Shown: one piece after another, positions 10,261 through 19,377 of the stretch
Layout of the letters: each line of letters opens with the position of its first letter
Position numbering within the stretch: position 1 is the first letter of the stretch
Assembly (NCBI GenBank): GCA_030447725.1
Contig: JAUJOQ010000001.1
Coordinates: 387,849 to 448,009 of the forward strand
Source: Thermoleophilaceae bacterium
Lineage (GTDB): Bacteria; Actinomycetota; Thermoleophilia; Solirubrobacterales; Thermoleophilaceae
Direction: 5' to 3'
Length of the DNA: 60,161 nucleotides
Position numbers and translations under genes: made by a program
Notes under the pieces: model-generated
The model's database searches: none
Told to the model about the DNA's origin: nothing
Seen by the model: the letters and a program-made list of their open reading frames with translations, nothing else

Positions 10261-12162
10261 GTGCTCTTGACCTTCAGAGGCCGCCTTCGCTTCTTCTTCG
10301 CGATCATCGTGATCGTGCCCACGGTTGGGCTGGGCGGTGTGCTGCTGACTCTGACCAAGGCCAGCGAGCAGGGCAAGACCGACGCCCGCCTGGCCACGGC
10401 GCTCGACGTGGCGATGGCCGCCTACTCGGAAGGCCGCCGCGCGGCGGCCGCCGACCTCCAGCGGATCGCCGCCGATCCCCAGCTTGCCGCGGCGCTTCGC
10501 GACGGCGACCGTAGCGCCGCCGCCAGCCGCCTGCGCGAGCTCGCGCTCGCCGACTCCGCCGTCGTCTCGGCCGCGCTGTCGCTGGACTCCGGGAAGGTGG
10601 TGGCCCGCACCGGATCGCCGTTCGGGGTTGCCTCGGCGGCGAGCGTCGTCCGGAGCCCGAACGGAGGCCGGATCGGCACCCTCTCCGTCTCGGTGACCGA
10701 CGCCCGCGGGCTAGTGAGATCGGTCGCGTCGAGCACGTCGGTCGGCGTGGCCGTGATACGCGACGGCAGACCCGTGGCGAGCAGCGTGCCCGAGGTTCGC
10801 TCGGCGCCGGAGCAGGCAGGCGAGTTCGAGGCCGGCGGAGAGGAGTATCGCGGTCGCCGGGTGCCGGTCCCGCGGGCAGCGGGAGCTCGAGAGGAGATCG
10901 CGGTGTTCCGCGAGGCAGGCGGGATCAACGAGGCGATCCGTAGCGATCGCCTTCTGATCATCGCCGCCCTCGTGGCCTTCCTCGCCCTGGCGCTCGCTGG
11001 CGCCATCGTGCTCTTGCGCGCGCTCCAGGGCCAGATAGGCGAGTTCCTCAGCGCTGCCCGGAGGCTGTCCGACGGGCGTTTCGATCAGCAGGTGGCCGTG
11101 CGGGGCAACGACGAGTTCGCCCAGCTCGGACGCGAGTTCAACAGCATGTCGGAGAACCTGGAGGCCCAGATCCGGGAGGTCGAGCTCAAGCGCCAGGAGC
11201 TGGAGGAGACGATCCGGCGGATCGGGGAGGCCTTTGCCAGCGGCCTCGACTCGCAGGCGGCCTTCGACCTCACGGTGCAGACCGCCGTCGATGCGTGTCA
11301 CGCGGATGCCGGGTCCGGGATTGCGCTGGACAAACGCCTGCTGCGCGACAGCAGCGCAGGGGTGAGGGCGCCGGCCCTGAGCGCTGCCCTGGACGAGGCG
11401 GTGAGAGGAGCCACCGAGCCCGGCAATGCCGACAAGCCTGTGGCAGTTGCGGTCTCGGGAGCCCATGCGCTCGGGATACAGCTCTGCGCCGAAGGCGAGT
11501 GCGGTCCCGACGGCTGTGCGGGCGTGATCGCCATCGCCCGCTCCCAGCAGGCCTTCACCCGCGAGGAGACCGAGTTGCTTGCCTACCTCGCCGCCCGGGC
11601 CGCCATCTCGATCGAGAACGCGGACCTACACGGCCGCGTCCAGCGCGACGCCGTGACCGACGAGCTCACCGGGCTCTCCAACCTGCGCCGGATGAGGATG
11701 GGGTTGACCCGCGAGCTGGAGCGCGGCCGGCGGTTCAACACCTCGGTGGGGCTTGTGCTGCTCGACATCGATGACTTCAAGAAGGTGAACGACACCTTCG
11801 GCCATCCGCAGGGCGACGAGGTGCTGAGGCGGGTGGCCGGCGTCTTGCACGACCTCTCGCGGGAGATCGACGAGCCGGCCCGGTACGGGGGCGAGGAGAT
11901 GGCCGTGGTGGTCTCCCAGACCGATCTCGAGGGCGCTGCGCACCTGGCCGAGCGCATGCGCGAGAGCATCGCCGCGCTGCGGACTCCACGGCTCGACGGG
12001 GAGGGCGAGATCAGGGTGACCGCGAGCTTCGGTGTGGCGGCGGCGCCCGGCAGCGCCGGCGACGAGGAGTCGCTCGTGGCCGCGGCGGACGCCGCGCTGT
12101 ACCGGGCCAAGAGGGCCGGGAAGAACCGCGTGGAGCTGGCCGGGTGGGGGGTGGCGCTGTAG
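10261..12162 (+). CDS. Membrane diguanylate cyclase: sensor, HAMP, GAF-like and GGDEF domains
   Basis: A protein of 633 residues, GTG start. An N-terminal helix (FFFAIIVIVPTVGLGG) is followed by an outside sensor region of about 190 residues. A second helix (LLIIAALVAFLALALAGAIV) leads to a HAMP segment and a short coiled coil. A GAF-like region with several Cys (CAEGECGPDGCAG) follows. The C-terminal GGDEF domain has DELTGLSN and the active-site loop GGEEM. It should make c-di-GMP. The clustered Cys in the GAF region could bind a metal or sense redox state, which is inference. No EAL domain is present. Confidence 0.93.
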   Translation: MLLTFRGRLRFFFAIIVIVPTVGLGGVLLTLTKASEQGKTDARLATALDVAMAAYSEGRRAAAADLQRIAADPQLAAALRDGDRSAAASRLRELALADSAVVSAALSLDSGKVVARTGSPFGVASAASVVRSPNGGRIGTLSVSVTDARGLVRSVASSTSVGVAVIRDGRPVASSVPEVRSAPEQAGEFEAGGEEYRGRRVPVPRAAGAREEIAVFREAGGINEAIRSDRLLIIAALVAFLALALAGAIVLLRALQGQIGEFLSAARRLSDGRFDQQVAVRGNDEFAQLGREFNSMSENLEAQIREVELKRQELEETIRRIGEAFASGLDSQAAFDLTVQTAVDACHADAGSGIALDKRLLRDSSAGVRAPALSAALDEAVRGATEPGNADKPVAVAVSGAHALGIQLCAEGECGPDGCAGVIAIARSQQAFTREETELLAYLAARAAISIENADLHGRVQRDAVTDELTGLSNLRRMRMGLTRELERGRRFNTSVGLVLLDIDDFKKVNDTFGHPQGDEVLRRVAGVLHDLSREIDEPARYGGEEMAVVVSQTDLEGAAHLAERMRESIAALRTPRLDGEGEIRVTASFGVAAAPGSAGDEESLVAAADAALYRAKRAGKNRVELAGWGVAL

Positions 12163-12199
12163 ACGACGATTGTCGCGGCCTTGTCGTAGGCTGTATCCG

Positions 12200-12619
12200 A
12201 TGGGGGTCCTCGACGACGCCATTCGAGAGCACATCGAGCTCAAGCGCCAGCACGGCGTGAGCGAGACCGACCTGAAGCGACAGGAGCAGGAGGCCCTCGG
12301 ACCCGCCCGCCGCGAGGCTGCCGCGCCCGCCGAGCCCGCCGCCGAGGAGCCAGCTGTGGCGGATGCTGCGTATGCCGAGCCCGCCCCCGAGCCCGCCGGG
12401 GAAGACTTCGGCGCGGCGCCCACCGAGGCGATCCCGCCCGCTGCCGAGCCGGTGGCCGCTTCGGACCCCTTCGGCGAGCCGGGGCAAGGGCCCGACCGCG
12501 GCGATGACAAGGAGGAGGACGTGCTCGAGGAGACGCCCGAGTTCCTCCAGGAGACGCCCGAGCACGACCGGCTCTGGTTCGAGCAGAAGCCGCCGCGCGA
12601 CTTCGACTTCGACGAATAG
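12200..12619 (+). CDS. Small acidic protein of unknown function
   Basis: A protein of 139 residues starting MGVLDDAIREHIELKRQHG. The N-terminal 35 residues form a charged amphipathic helix. The middle is Ala/Pro/Glu-rich and probably disordered. The C-terminus is strongly acidic and aromatic (DRLWFEQKPPRDFDFDE). Small proteins of this layout are common in actinobacteria, but I cannot assign a function. It lies 37 bp after the GGDEF gene on the same strand and may share its transcript. It is convergent with gdhA. Confidence 0.75.
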   Translation: MGVLDDAIREHIELKRQHGVSETDLKRQEQEALGPARREAAAPAEPAAEEPAVADAAYAEPAPEPAGEDFGAAPTEAIPPAAEPVAASDPFGEPGQGPDRGDDKEEDVLEETPEFLQETPEHDRLWFEQKPPRDFDFDE

Positions 12620-12643
12620 ACCTTTGGTGGTGCCTACGCTCGC

Positions 12644-13906
12644 TCAGCCGATGTAGCCGCGGGTGCGGGCTGCCTCGAGCACACGCTCCACGCCGAGTGC
12701 GAATGCGGCGACGCGCAGGCAGTCCCCGCCGGCTTCCGCGCGCGCCGACACTTCGGCGTAGGCGCGGTGCATCACCCGTTCGAGCTTCCGGTTGACCTCG
12801 GTCTCGTCCCACCGGAAGTGCTGCTGGTTCTGCACCCACTCGAAGTAGGAGACCACCACGCCGCCGGCGTTGGCCAGGAGGTCGGGCACGATCATCACGC
12901 CCTTGTCGGTGAGGATCTCGTCCGCGGCTGGGGTCGTCGGTCCGTTCGCTCCCTCCACGATCATCCGGCAGCGCAGGAGGTCGGCGTTCTCGCGGTGGAT
13001 CATGCCTCCGAGGGCCGCCGGCACGAACAGCTCGCACTCCAGCGAGAGCAGTTCGCCGGCGGGGATGCTCTCGGCACCGGCGAACTCGGGTAGGCGGCCG
13101 CCGTGGGCCAGGTACTCCTGTAGGGCGTGGGCGTCGAGCCCCGCGTCGGAGGCGATCGCCCCACTTGCATCGGAGACCCCCACCATCGTGGCGCCTATGT
13201 CCTGGAGGATGCGCGCCGCCCACGAGCCCACATTGCCGAAGCCCTGCACCACGAAACGCGTGGACGCGGGATCGAGCCCGAGTCCGGCCGCCGCCTGCGT
13301 GAAGCAGTGAACGACCCCGCGGCCCGTGGCCGCCTCACGGCCGTAGGAGCCCTCGAGGGCGATCGGCTTGCCGGTCACGATGGCGGGAGTGTGGCCGTGC
13401 AGCTTGCCGTACTCGTCCATGAGCCAGGCCATGGTCTGAGCGTCGGTTCCCACATCCGGCGCGGGAATGTCACGGGTGGGGCCGAGCACCTTCTCGATCT
13501 TGTCCATGAACGAGCGCGTGACCTGCTGGCGCTCGCCCGGGGTCAGCTCGGCCGGAGTCACGTTCACGCCACCCTTCGCGCCCCCGAAGGGCACGCCGAC
13601 GAGAGCGGTCTTCCAGGTCATCAGCTCGGCCAGCGCGCGTACCTCGTCCAGATCCACCTCGGGGTGAAAGCGAATGCCGCCCTTGTACGGCCCACGGGCG
13701 CCGTTGTGCTGCACCCGAAAGCCCGTGAACAGGTGTATGCGCCCGTCTCCGCGCATGATCGGCAGCTGCACCGTGACCTCGCGGTAGGGAGAGCGCAGGA
13801 CCGCCGCAACGTCGTCCGCCAGCCCGAGCCGCTCCGACGCGAGATCGAACCAGTGGCTGACCGTCTGGTAGTTCGACGCCTCGGCCGGCCTGGTCACTTC
13901 CCGCAT
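12644..13906 (-). CDS. gdhA: Glu/Leu/Phe/Val-type amino acid dehydrogenase, probably glutamate dehydrogenase
   Basis: A protein of 420 residues, the usual length of hexameric GDH. The N-terminal substrate domain has GGIRFHP, the catalytic-lysine block PFGGAKGGVNV and PAPDVGTDAQTMAW. The Rossmann domain contains VVQGFGNVGSWAA, and NAGGVVVSYFEWVQN lies near the C-terminus. It interconverts glutamate with 2-oxoglutarate and ammonia. Length and the EWVQN motif favour glutamate over leucine or phenylalanine dehydrogenase. GGAGGGAGAAG precedes the ATG. Confidence 0.92.
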   Translation of the reverse strand: MREVTRPAEASNYQTVSHWFDLASERLGLADDVAAVLRSPYREVTVQLPIMRGDGRIHLFTGFRVQHNGARGPYKGGIRFHPEVDLDEVRALAELMTWKTALVGVPFGGAKGGVNVTPAELTPGERQQVTRSFMDKIEKVLGPTRDIPAPDVGTDAQTMAWLMDEYGKLHGHTPAIVTGKPIALEGSYGREAATGRGVVHCFTQAAAGLGLDPASTRFVVQGFGNVGSWAARILQDIGATMVGVSDASGAIASDAGLDAHALQEYLAHGGRLPEFAGAESIPAGELLSLECELFVPAALGGMIHRENADLLRCRMIVEGANGPTTPAADEILTDKGVMIVPDLLANAGGVVVSYFEWVQNQQHFRWDETEVNRKLERVMHRAYAEVSARAEAGGDCLRVAAFALGVERVLEAARTRGYIG

Positions 13907-13981
13907 CAGGCTTCTCCCTCCCGGGCGAGGAGCGCAGCCGGAACGTCGTTCCGGCGAGCATCGCCCCTATCCCTTCCGTGA

Positions 13982-14054
13982 TGGAGCCAGCCGGGCTCGA
14001 ACCGGCGACCTCCTGCTTGCAAAGCAGGCGCTCTTCCAGCTGAGCTATGGCCCC
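13982..14054 (-). tRNA. tRNA-Ala (anticodon TGC)
   Basis: A 73-base cloverleaf on the minus strand. The acceptor is GGGGCCA with TGGCTCC. The anticodon stem CCTGC/GCAGG holds the loop TTTGCAA, giving anticodon TGC. The D and T arms are the same as in the other tRNA-Ala in this window. The discriminator is A and CCA is not encoded. It lies between gdhA and the carboxypeptidase gene, on the same strand as both. Confidence 0.95.
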
Positions 14055-14096
14055 CCGCGACGAATGTTCGCACGCCGCGCGAGGGCGGCGTGCGCC

Positions 14097-15086
14097 TCAG
14101 CCGTACCGGAAGCCCAGGTCGAGCAGCCTGGGCGCCTGGATGTCGGGGTCGGGCGAGTTGAGCAGCACCACGCCAAGGGTCCGGCCCCCGCGCCGCGCCA
14201 CACCCACGAAGCAGCGCCCGGCCGCGCTCGTGTATCCGGTCTTGAGTCCGATGGCTCCCCGATAGCGGGCTCGGATCAGCGGGTTGTGGCCCGCAAGGAA
14301 GAGGCGGCCGCCTTTGACCGGGAACCGAAACGAGGCCTGTGGGCGGCGCGCGATCCGCGCGATCCGGCTGTTTCGCATCGCCAGGCGGGCCATGACCGCC
14401 AGGTCGGCGGGGCACGAGCGGTTGCCGTCCTCGAGACCGTGGGCGGAGACGAAGGTGGTGCAGCGCAGCCCCCACAGCCTTGCCTTCTCGTTCATCAGCG
14501 CCACGAACCGCTTCTCGCTGTCGGACACGTGTACGGCAAGCGCGATGGCGGCGTCGTTGCCGGACACGATCATCAGCCCGTTGAGCAGCGTCTCCAGGCG
14601 CACCCGCTTGCCCTGGGGAAGCACCCCCACCCCCGAGCCCGAGTACTCGAGCGCGTCGCGGGTGATCCGCACCGGCTCGGCCGGCTCCGTCTCCTCTGTC
14701 ACGACCAGTGCGGTCATGATCTTGGTGAGGCTGGCCATGGGGGCCACGTGCAGCGGCCGATGGCGGTAGAGCACGTCGCCCGAGTCGAGGTCGAACACCA
14801 GCGCGGCCGCGGGCGGCCTTCTGAACTTGAAGCGAAACGCGTCGACTCCGGTGAGCCGGATCGGCGCCAGTGATCGCGGCTCGAGCGAACCGCCCGGGTC
14901 GGGCTGGGCCGAGGCGTTGCCACCGATCACCTGCGGGGCCGGCGGGGTACCGACCCGATCGTCGTCGCGGCCGAACGACAGGTAGCCCGCCGCAACCACC
15001 ACCAGCGGCGCCAGCAGCAGCAGCAAGGACGCCAGGCGGGCGCCGGCGCGGCGCCTGCGCCGCCCCGCCTGGAGAGGCCCGCTCAC
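14097..15086 (-). CDS. D-alanyl-D-alanine carboxypeptidase (low-molecular-weight PBP)
   Basis: A protein of 329 residues with a GTG start overlapping the stop of the upstream small gene (GTGA). An N-terminal membrane helix (LASLLLLLAPLVVVAAGYL) follows an Arg-rich start and is a signal anchor. The peptidase S11 motifs are SLTK (nucleophile Ser), SGND and KTGYTSAAG. It trims the terminal D-Ala of peptidoglycan stem peptides outside the membrane. The C-terminal anchor helix of DacA-type enzymes is missing; the N-terminal helix probably does the anchoring. Confidence 0.92.
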   Translation of the reverse strand: MSGPLQAGRRRRRAGARLASLLLLLAPLVVVAAGYLSFGRDDDRVGTPPAPQVIGGNASAQPDPGGSLEPRSLAPIRLTGVDAFRFKFRRPPAAALVFDLDSGDVLYRHRPLHVAPMASLTKIMTALVVTEETEPAEPVRITRDALEYSGSGVGVLPQGKRVRLETLLNGLMIVSGNDAAIALAVHVSDSEKRFVALMNEKARLWGLRCTTFVSAHGLEDGNRSCPADLAVMARLAMRNSRIARIARRPQASFRFPVKGGRLFLAGHNPLIRARYRGAIGLKTGYTSAAGRCFVGVARRGGRTLGVVLLNSPDPDIQAPRLLDLGFRYG

Positions 15087-15262
15087 TCTTCGGGCGGGGT
15101 TGTGAGGGCCCCCACGACCCCGATCGCGAACATCGCCAGAATCCCGAACGACAGCACCACCAGAGGGGTCACCCCGTCCTCGACGGCAACGCTGACGGTG
15201 AGGAAGGCCAAGAGGGCGATGAAGGCGAGGCTCGCGAGAAGGGTTGCCGTGCGTGGGTTCAC
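15083..15262 (-). CDS. 59-residue two-helix membrane protein
   Basis: A small gene from GTG at 15262 to TGA at 15083. It encodes 59 residues: a first helix (LASLAFIALLAFLTVSVAV), a short EDG turn and a second helix (VVLSFGILAMFAIGVVGAL), ending TTPPEE. It starts 4 bp after the rhomboid stop, and its own stop overlaps the carboxypeptidase start. All three genes are therefore likely translationally coupled. I do not recognise a named family. Its tight placement suggests a membrane role beside the rhomboid or the carboxypeptidase. Confidence 0.75.
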   Translation of the reverse strand: MNPRTATLLASLAFIALLAFLTVSVAVEDGVTPLVVLSFGILAMFAIGVVGALTTPPEE

Positions 15263-15266
15263 GGAC

Positions 15267-16052
15267 TCAGTAGACCGGGATCCGGTGAGCGCGTTCGTAG
15301 TTGTCGTGCACGCGGTTGGCGAACAGCCGGATCGCGACCAGGCCGAAGACGAAGCCGCCGATGTGCGCCCAGTAGGCCACCCCCCCGCCTCCGGCGACGG
15401 GGGTGGCGAGTTCCGAGGCTCCGTTGAGCGCCTGAAGCAGGAACCAGGCGCCGAGCACCAGCAGCGCCGGCAGCTCGATCACCGTGAAGAAGATGACGAT
15501 GAAGATCAACGTGACCACGCGCGCCCGCGGGTAGAGCAGCGCATAGCCGCCGAGGACGGCGGCCACGGCCCCGCTGGCGCCGATCGTTGGCACCGCGGCA
15601 TCGGGCTGGACCACCACCTGCGCCAGGACGGCCGCCAGTCCGCCCAGCAGGTAGAAGGAGAGGAAGCGCGCCCGGCCCATGGAGTCCTCGATGTTGTTGC
15701 CGAAGATCCACAGGAACAGCATGTTCCCGGCGATGTGCAGCAGGCCGCCGTGCATGAACATCGACGTGAGCAGCGTTAGCCACGTGGACGGCTGGGCACC
15801 GGCTTCGCCGCTCACGCCCTCCTGCCCCTCGCATACCAGGGCCCGGCCCGACGCGGACTCCTCGCATTGGTCCCCGGGGTTGGTCACCTCGTAGGGGATC
15901 GCCCCGTACTCGATCACCCTCTCGTTGAACTTCTCGTCGCTGCCGAAGAAGGCCCCCTGGAAGCCGAGGAACATCACCACGTTGATCGCGATCAGCGCGA
16001 CCGTGAGGATCGGGAAGCGGCGGGTTGGGATGTCGTCCTTGAGAGGGAACAC
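15267..16052 (-). CDS. Rhomboid-family intramembrane serine protease
   Basis: A protein of 261 residues with several hydrophobic helices. The catalytic Ser is in GASGAVAAVLGGYAL and the catalytic His in YWAHIGGFVFGL. The conserved HGGLLHIAGNMLFLWIFG segment of rhomboids is present. A loop between the first two helices is long and holds two Cys (DQCEES, LVCEGQ). It cleaves transmembrane substrates within the bilayer; the substrate is unknown. It heads the coupled set with the small membrane protein and the carboxypeptidase. Confidence 0.93.
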   Translation of the reverse strand: MFPLKDDIPTRRFPILTVALIAINVVMFLGFQGAFFGSDEKFNERVIEYGAIPYEVTNPGDQCEESASGRALVCEGQEGVSGEAGAQPSTWLTLLTSMFMHGGLLHIAGNMLFLWIFGNNIEDSMGRARFLSFYLLGGLAAVLAQVVVQPDAAVPTIGASGAVAAVLGGYALLYPRARVVTLIFIVIFFTVIELPALLVLGAWFLLQALNGASELATPVAGGGGVAYWAHIGGFVFGLVAIRLFANRVHDNYERAHRIPVY

Positions 16053-16071
16053 TGCCGGCGCCCATCATGGC

Positions 16072-17025
16072 CTACAAGGCGGCGGCTCTGCTCAGTGTCT
16101 GCTCGGCGTGGTAGCTCGAGCGCACCAGCGGACCCGCCGCGACGGAGTCGAAGCCCATTGCGTAAGCGTCGCGCTCGAGCTCCTCGAACTCGTCCGGATG
16201 CCAGTAGCGCACCACGGGGAGGTGGTCGCGGGTTGGCCGCAGGTACTGACCCACCGTGAGCACCTGTACCCCGTGACCGCGCAGCACGGCGAAGGTCTCG
16301 AGCAGCTCCTCCCTGGTCTCGCCCAGGCCGGTCATCACGCCCGACTTGGTGACCACCCCGTCGCCGCCCATCTCCTTTGCGTTGCGCAGTACGCGGCAGG
16401 AGCGCAGGAACCGCGAGCCCCGCCGGGCGAGCGGATAGAGCCTCGGCACCGTCTCGACGTTGTGGTTGAACACGTCGGGACGCTCGGCGATCACCCGCGC
16501 GAGGGGCATCTCCTCGCCGCGGAAGTCGGGAGTCAGCACCTCCACCTTCGTGTGGGGCGAGAAGCGCCGGATCGAGCGGATCACGCCGACGAACGCACCC
16601 GCGCCCAGGTCGGGAAGATCGTCGCGATCGACGCTGGTGATCACCGCATGGCGTAGCCCCATCCTCTTCACCGACTGCGCCACTCGCAGCGGCTCGAGCG
16701 GATCGTTGTGGGTGGGCTTGCCCGTCTTCACGTTGCAGAAGCCGCACCGGCGGGTGCAGGTGTCGCCGAGGATCATGAAGGTAGCCGTGCCACGCTCCCA
16801 GCAGTCGCCGATGTTGGGGCAGGCCGCTTCCTGGCAGACGGTGTGCAGGGCCTCGTCGTCCACCATGTGGCGCAGCTCGCGGTAGCGCGCGCTCCCGGGC
16901 GCGGGCACCTTGAACCACGCCGGCTTGCGCTCGCCGAAGGGCACCACGTCGCCCATGGCGAGCACCCGCGCGCCGCCAGGGGCCGAGCGCGAGCGTGTGC
17001 GGTGCTCGCGCGTCGCCTCGCTCAT
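16072..17025 (-). CDS. lipA: Lipoyl synthase
   Basis: A protein of 317 residues. The auxiliary-cluster cysteines are in CQEAACPNIGDC. The radical-SAM motif is CTRRCGFC. The C-terminal RSSYHAEQ supplies the conserved Ser ligand region. It inserts two sulfurs into octanoyl groups on lipoyl domains. The ATG at 17025 overlaps the lipB stop (ATGA), so the two are coupled. An in-frame upstream extension within lipB is rejected as non-coding. Confidence 0.96.
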   Translation of the reverse strand: MSEATREHRTRSRSAPGGARVLAMGDVVPFGERKPAWFKVPAPGSARYRELRHMVDDEALHTVCQEAACPNIGDCWERGTATFMILGDTCTRRCGFCNVKTGKPTHNDPLEPLRVAQSVKRMGLRHAVITSVDRDDLPDLGAGAFVGVIRSIRRFSPHTKVEVLTPDFRGEEMPLARVIAERPDVFNHNVETVPRLYPLARRGSRFLRSCRVLRNAKEMGGDGVVTKSGVMTGLGETREELLETFAVLRGHGVQVLTVGQYLRPTRDHLPVVRYWHPDEFEELERDAYAMGFDSVAAGPLVRSSYHAEQTLSRAAAL

Positions 17026-17732
17026 GCCGGCACCGGTTGGGCCACTTGCCGCCGCAGCCCGGCCTCGGAGACAAGCCGCTGGCGGCGGCCGAAGGCCTGT
17101 GCGAAGCGCCATGCCGTGCGCTTGCGAAAGCAAGGCATCGCGCCGGTGCGCCCGGTCTCCTTGAGCACGGAGGTCATGCGAACGTGGTCGAGCCCGCAGG
17201 GCCGGATCCACTCGAAGGGCTGAAGGTCGCCGTCCACGTTGACCGCGAAGCCGTGTGTGGTCACTCCGCGGGAGACGTGCATCCCGATGGAGCCGATCTT
17301 GGCCTCGCCGGCCCAGACACCGGTGAGGCCATCGCGCACCTCGGCCTCGACGCCCTCGTCGGCGAGGGCGGCCACGATGGCCGATTCGATCGTGTGCACG
17401 TAGGCGGGCACCTCGCGCACGCGCATGATCGGGTAGCCCACGAGCTGGCCGGGGCCGTGGTAGGTCACGCGGCCACCGCGGTCGGAGTCGGCCACGTCGA
17501 GGCCCTGCGACAGATACCAGGACTCGCCCATGGGCAGGTCGTCCGGCTCGGTACGGCGCCCGCGCGTGTACACCGGCTCGTGCTCGAGGCACAACAGCAC
17601 GTCGGGGACGAGATCGGCCTGCCGGGCTTCACGCAGCCGCCCCTGCAGGGTCAGGGCATCGCGATAGGGCACCACGCCCAGGTTGACGACCCAAAGCTCC
17701 GGCGTAGTGCTGTCGACGCGCGGCGCAGGCAC
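17022..17732 (-). CDS. lipB: Octanoyl-[acyl carrier protein] transferase
   Basis: A protein of 236 residues. Motifs include LEHEPVYTRGRR, RGGRVTYHGPGQLVGYPI, the lysine in KIGSIGMHVSRGVTTHG (Lys of GEAKIG) and the catalytic Cys in RPCGLDHVRMTS. It transfers octanoate from ACP to lipoyl domains, the step before LipA. A GTG start at 17732 with AGAGG just upstream is chosen; no later start keeps the conserved WVVNLGVVPYRDA. It overlaps the 3' end of the upstream phosphatase-superfamily gene by 82 bp. Confidence 0.94.
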   Translation of the reverse strand: MPAPRVDSTTPELWVVNLGVVPYRDALTLQGRLREARQADLVPDVLLCLEHEPVYTRGRRTEPDDLPMGESWYLSQGLDVADSDRGGRVTYHGPGQLVGYPIMRVREVPAYVHTIESAIVAALADEGVEAEVRDGLTGVWAGEAKIGSIGMHVSRGVTTHGFAVNVDGDLQPFEWIRPCGLDHVRMTSVLKETGRTGAMPCFRKRTAWRFAQAFGRRQRLVSEAGLRRQVAQPVPA

Positions 17733-19306
17733 GCCTCTGAGAGTACCGGTGGCGAACCGCGGCCTGTGAGTGCTCGCAGCGCCAGCCGACCGCGGTCCTG
17801 GACCAGCTCGTGCAGCTCCACGCGGTTGCGCCCCCGGCGCAGCGATCGCTCGGGGACGACCATCGAGAAGGTCTCCCGGGTGTCGGAGCCGCGCATGCGG
17901 AAGGTGCGCCCGGTGGCCCGGATGCGACCGTTCACCACGGCCACCACCTCGCGGGTCATGCCGGGGGCGCCGCCGAAAATCCAGCCCGCTACCTGGACGG
18001 GCACCACCTTTGCCTGTGGCCTGACCCTGCGCCAGCGCTCGGGCTCCGCGAACGCCGCCACCACATTTGCACGGCGGCGGCGCAGCCCCGAAGCGCGCAG
18101 GCCCAGCAGCCACCCGTTCGGGCCGCTGCGGTACAGCGAGGCGAACGGGTCTCCGTAGCGGCGCATGCTCGACGCTCCAGTGCCGAACAGGCGCGCACGG
18201 CGGGCTATCACCGCCCGTCGGCGGCGCTCCAGCTCGCCCAGCCCGAGCCTGATGAAGCCGTCGAACTCGCGCCGGGCGATTCGCATTCGGCGCCGGGCGC
18301 GCGCCTCGGCTGAGAACCCGGACACGCCCTCGACCTTCCACCTGGGGGCCAGGCCGAGTACGTCCGCCACCGTCGGCACCAGGTCGACCGCGGCCACGTG
18401 CGCACCGTTCACCCGTCCCCGGCGCTGACCTGGGGCCTTCACGAAGAAAGGCACGGGCGCCACCTCGTCGACGTTGAGCGCGCTCACCTGGCGCCGGTCG
18501 CTCACGCCGACGTCGAAGGCGATCCCGTGATCGGCGGTCAGCGCGATCAGCGACCGGTCGTAGATCCCTTGGCGCTTCATCCGCCGGATCAGCCGCCCCA
18601 GCTGGCCGTCCACGTAGCCGAGCTGCAGGATCATGCGCTGCTCGTTGTGCAGGGTGAGCCCGCGGTCGTGGAAGCCGTCGGGGCTGAACAGGCTGCCGAT
18701 CGTCGGATCCACGTGGCGTCCGGAGGGCAAGTAGATCCAGGGCCCGTGGGGCAGCAGCAGGTGCTTGAAGTAGAAGGCCGGGCGCGCCCGCCGGCGGATG
18801 GTCCGCATCCACTCCACGAGGCGTTGCTCGCGGCCGTTCTCGGCCAGGTTGGCGATGATCCCCAACCGTTTCTGGGCGGCGCCCGGGCAGTAGCGGCGCG
18901 GGCAGATGTCGGTGGCCTCCTCGGCCGCGAACACCTCGTAGCCGCGCCCGCCGAACAGGGTGAAGACCGACGCGGGGTGGCCGGCCACGGTCGCCGGCTC
19001 GTCACGACGCGGATAGCGCCCGTCGAGGATGGGCGGGTAGGCCTTGGGCGTGCTGTCGTGCACGGCGGTGGCGCTCGGCCACCAGGTGGCGTCCTGCGCG
19101 AAGCGGGCGAGGTTGGGAAACCGCGCCGCGTCGATGCTTCCGCCCGGGAGGCGGACGGCGTCGATCGGGAACTCATCGAAGCCGATCAGCACGACCGGCG
19201 GACGGGGATCGGCGCCACGAGTCGTGTCTGCGCCCGCGGCCTCCACCGTCCCACTGGCGAGCAGCGCGCCCATGGCTGCGGCGACGGCGGGGAGGCGGCG
19301 CTTCAT
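17651..19306 (-). CDS. Secreted alkaline-phosphatase-superfamily hydrolase (paralogue 1)
   Basis: A protein of 551 residues with a Sec signal peptide (MKRRLPAVAAAMGALLASG). The metal-binding first strand is VVLIGFDEFP. A candidate nucleophile lies in DSTPKAYPPIL. TADHGIAFD is the second metal site, and KAPGQ and VDLVPTVADVLG follow. The sulfatase C/S-x-P-x-R signature is absent, so a phosphodiesterase or phosphotransferase is more likely than a sulfatase. The C-terminal 37 residues past RLALRALTG have no counterpart in the paralogue at 20030 and read into lipB in another frame. This suggests loss of the original stop codon. Confidence 0.82.
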   Translation of the reverse strand: MKRRLPAVAAAMGALLASGTVEAAGADTTRGADPRPPVVLIGFDEFPIDAVRLPGGSIDAARFPNLARFAQDATWWPSATAVHDSTPKAYPPILDGRYPRRDEPATVAGHPASVFTLFGGRGYEVFAAEEATDICPRRYCPGAAQKRLGIIANLAENGREQRLVEWMRTIRRRARPAFYFKHLLLPHGPWIYLPSGRHVDPTIGSLFSPDGFHDRGLTLHNEQRMILQLGYVDGQLGRLIRRMKRQGIYDRSLIALTADHGIAFDVGVSDRRQVSALNVDEVAPVPFFVKAPGQRRGRVNGAHVAAVDLVPTVADVLGLAPRWKVEGVSGFSAEARARRRMRIARREFDGFIRLGLGELERRRRAVIARRARLFGTGASSMRRYGDPFASLYRSGPNGWLLGLRASGLRRRRANVVAAFAEPERWRRVRPQAKVVPVQVAGWIFGGAPGMTREVVAVVNGRIRATGRTFRMRGSDTRETFSMVVPERSLRRGRNRVELHELVQDRGRLALRALTGRGSPPVLSEACLRRASTALRRSFGSSTWAWCPIAMP

Positions 19307-19377
19307 AGCCCGCTGACTCTAGATCAGCCGCTCCGACCTTCCAGGAATGCACGCATCGGCGCACTACGCTGCTCGGG

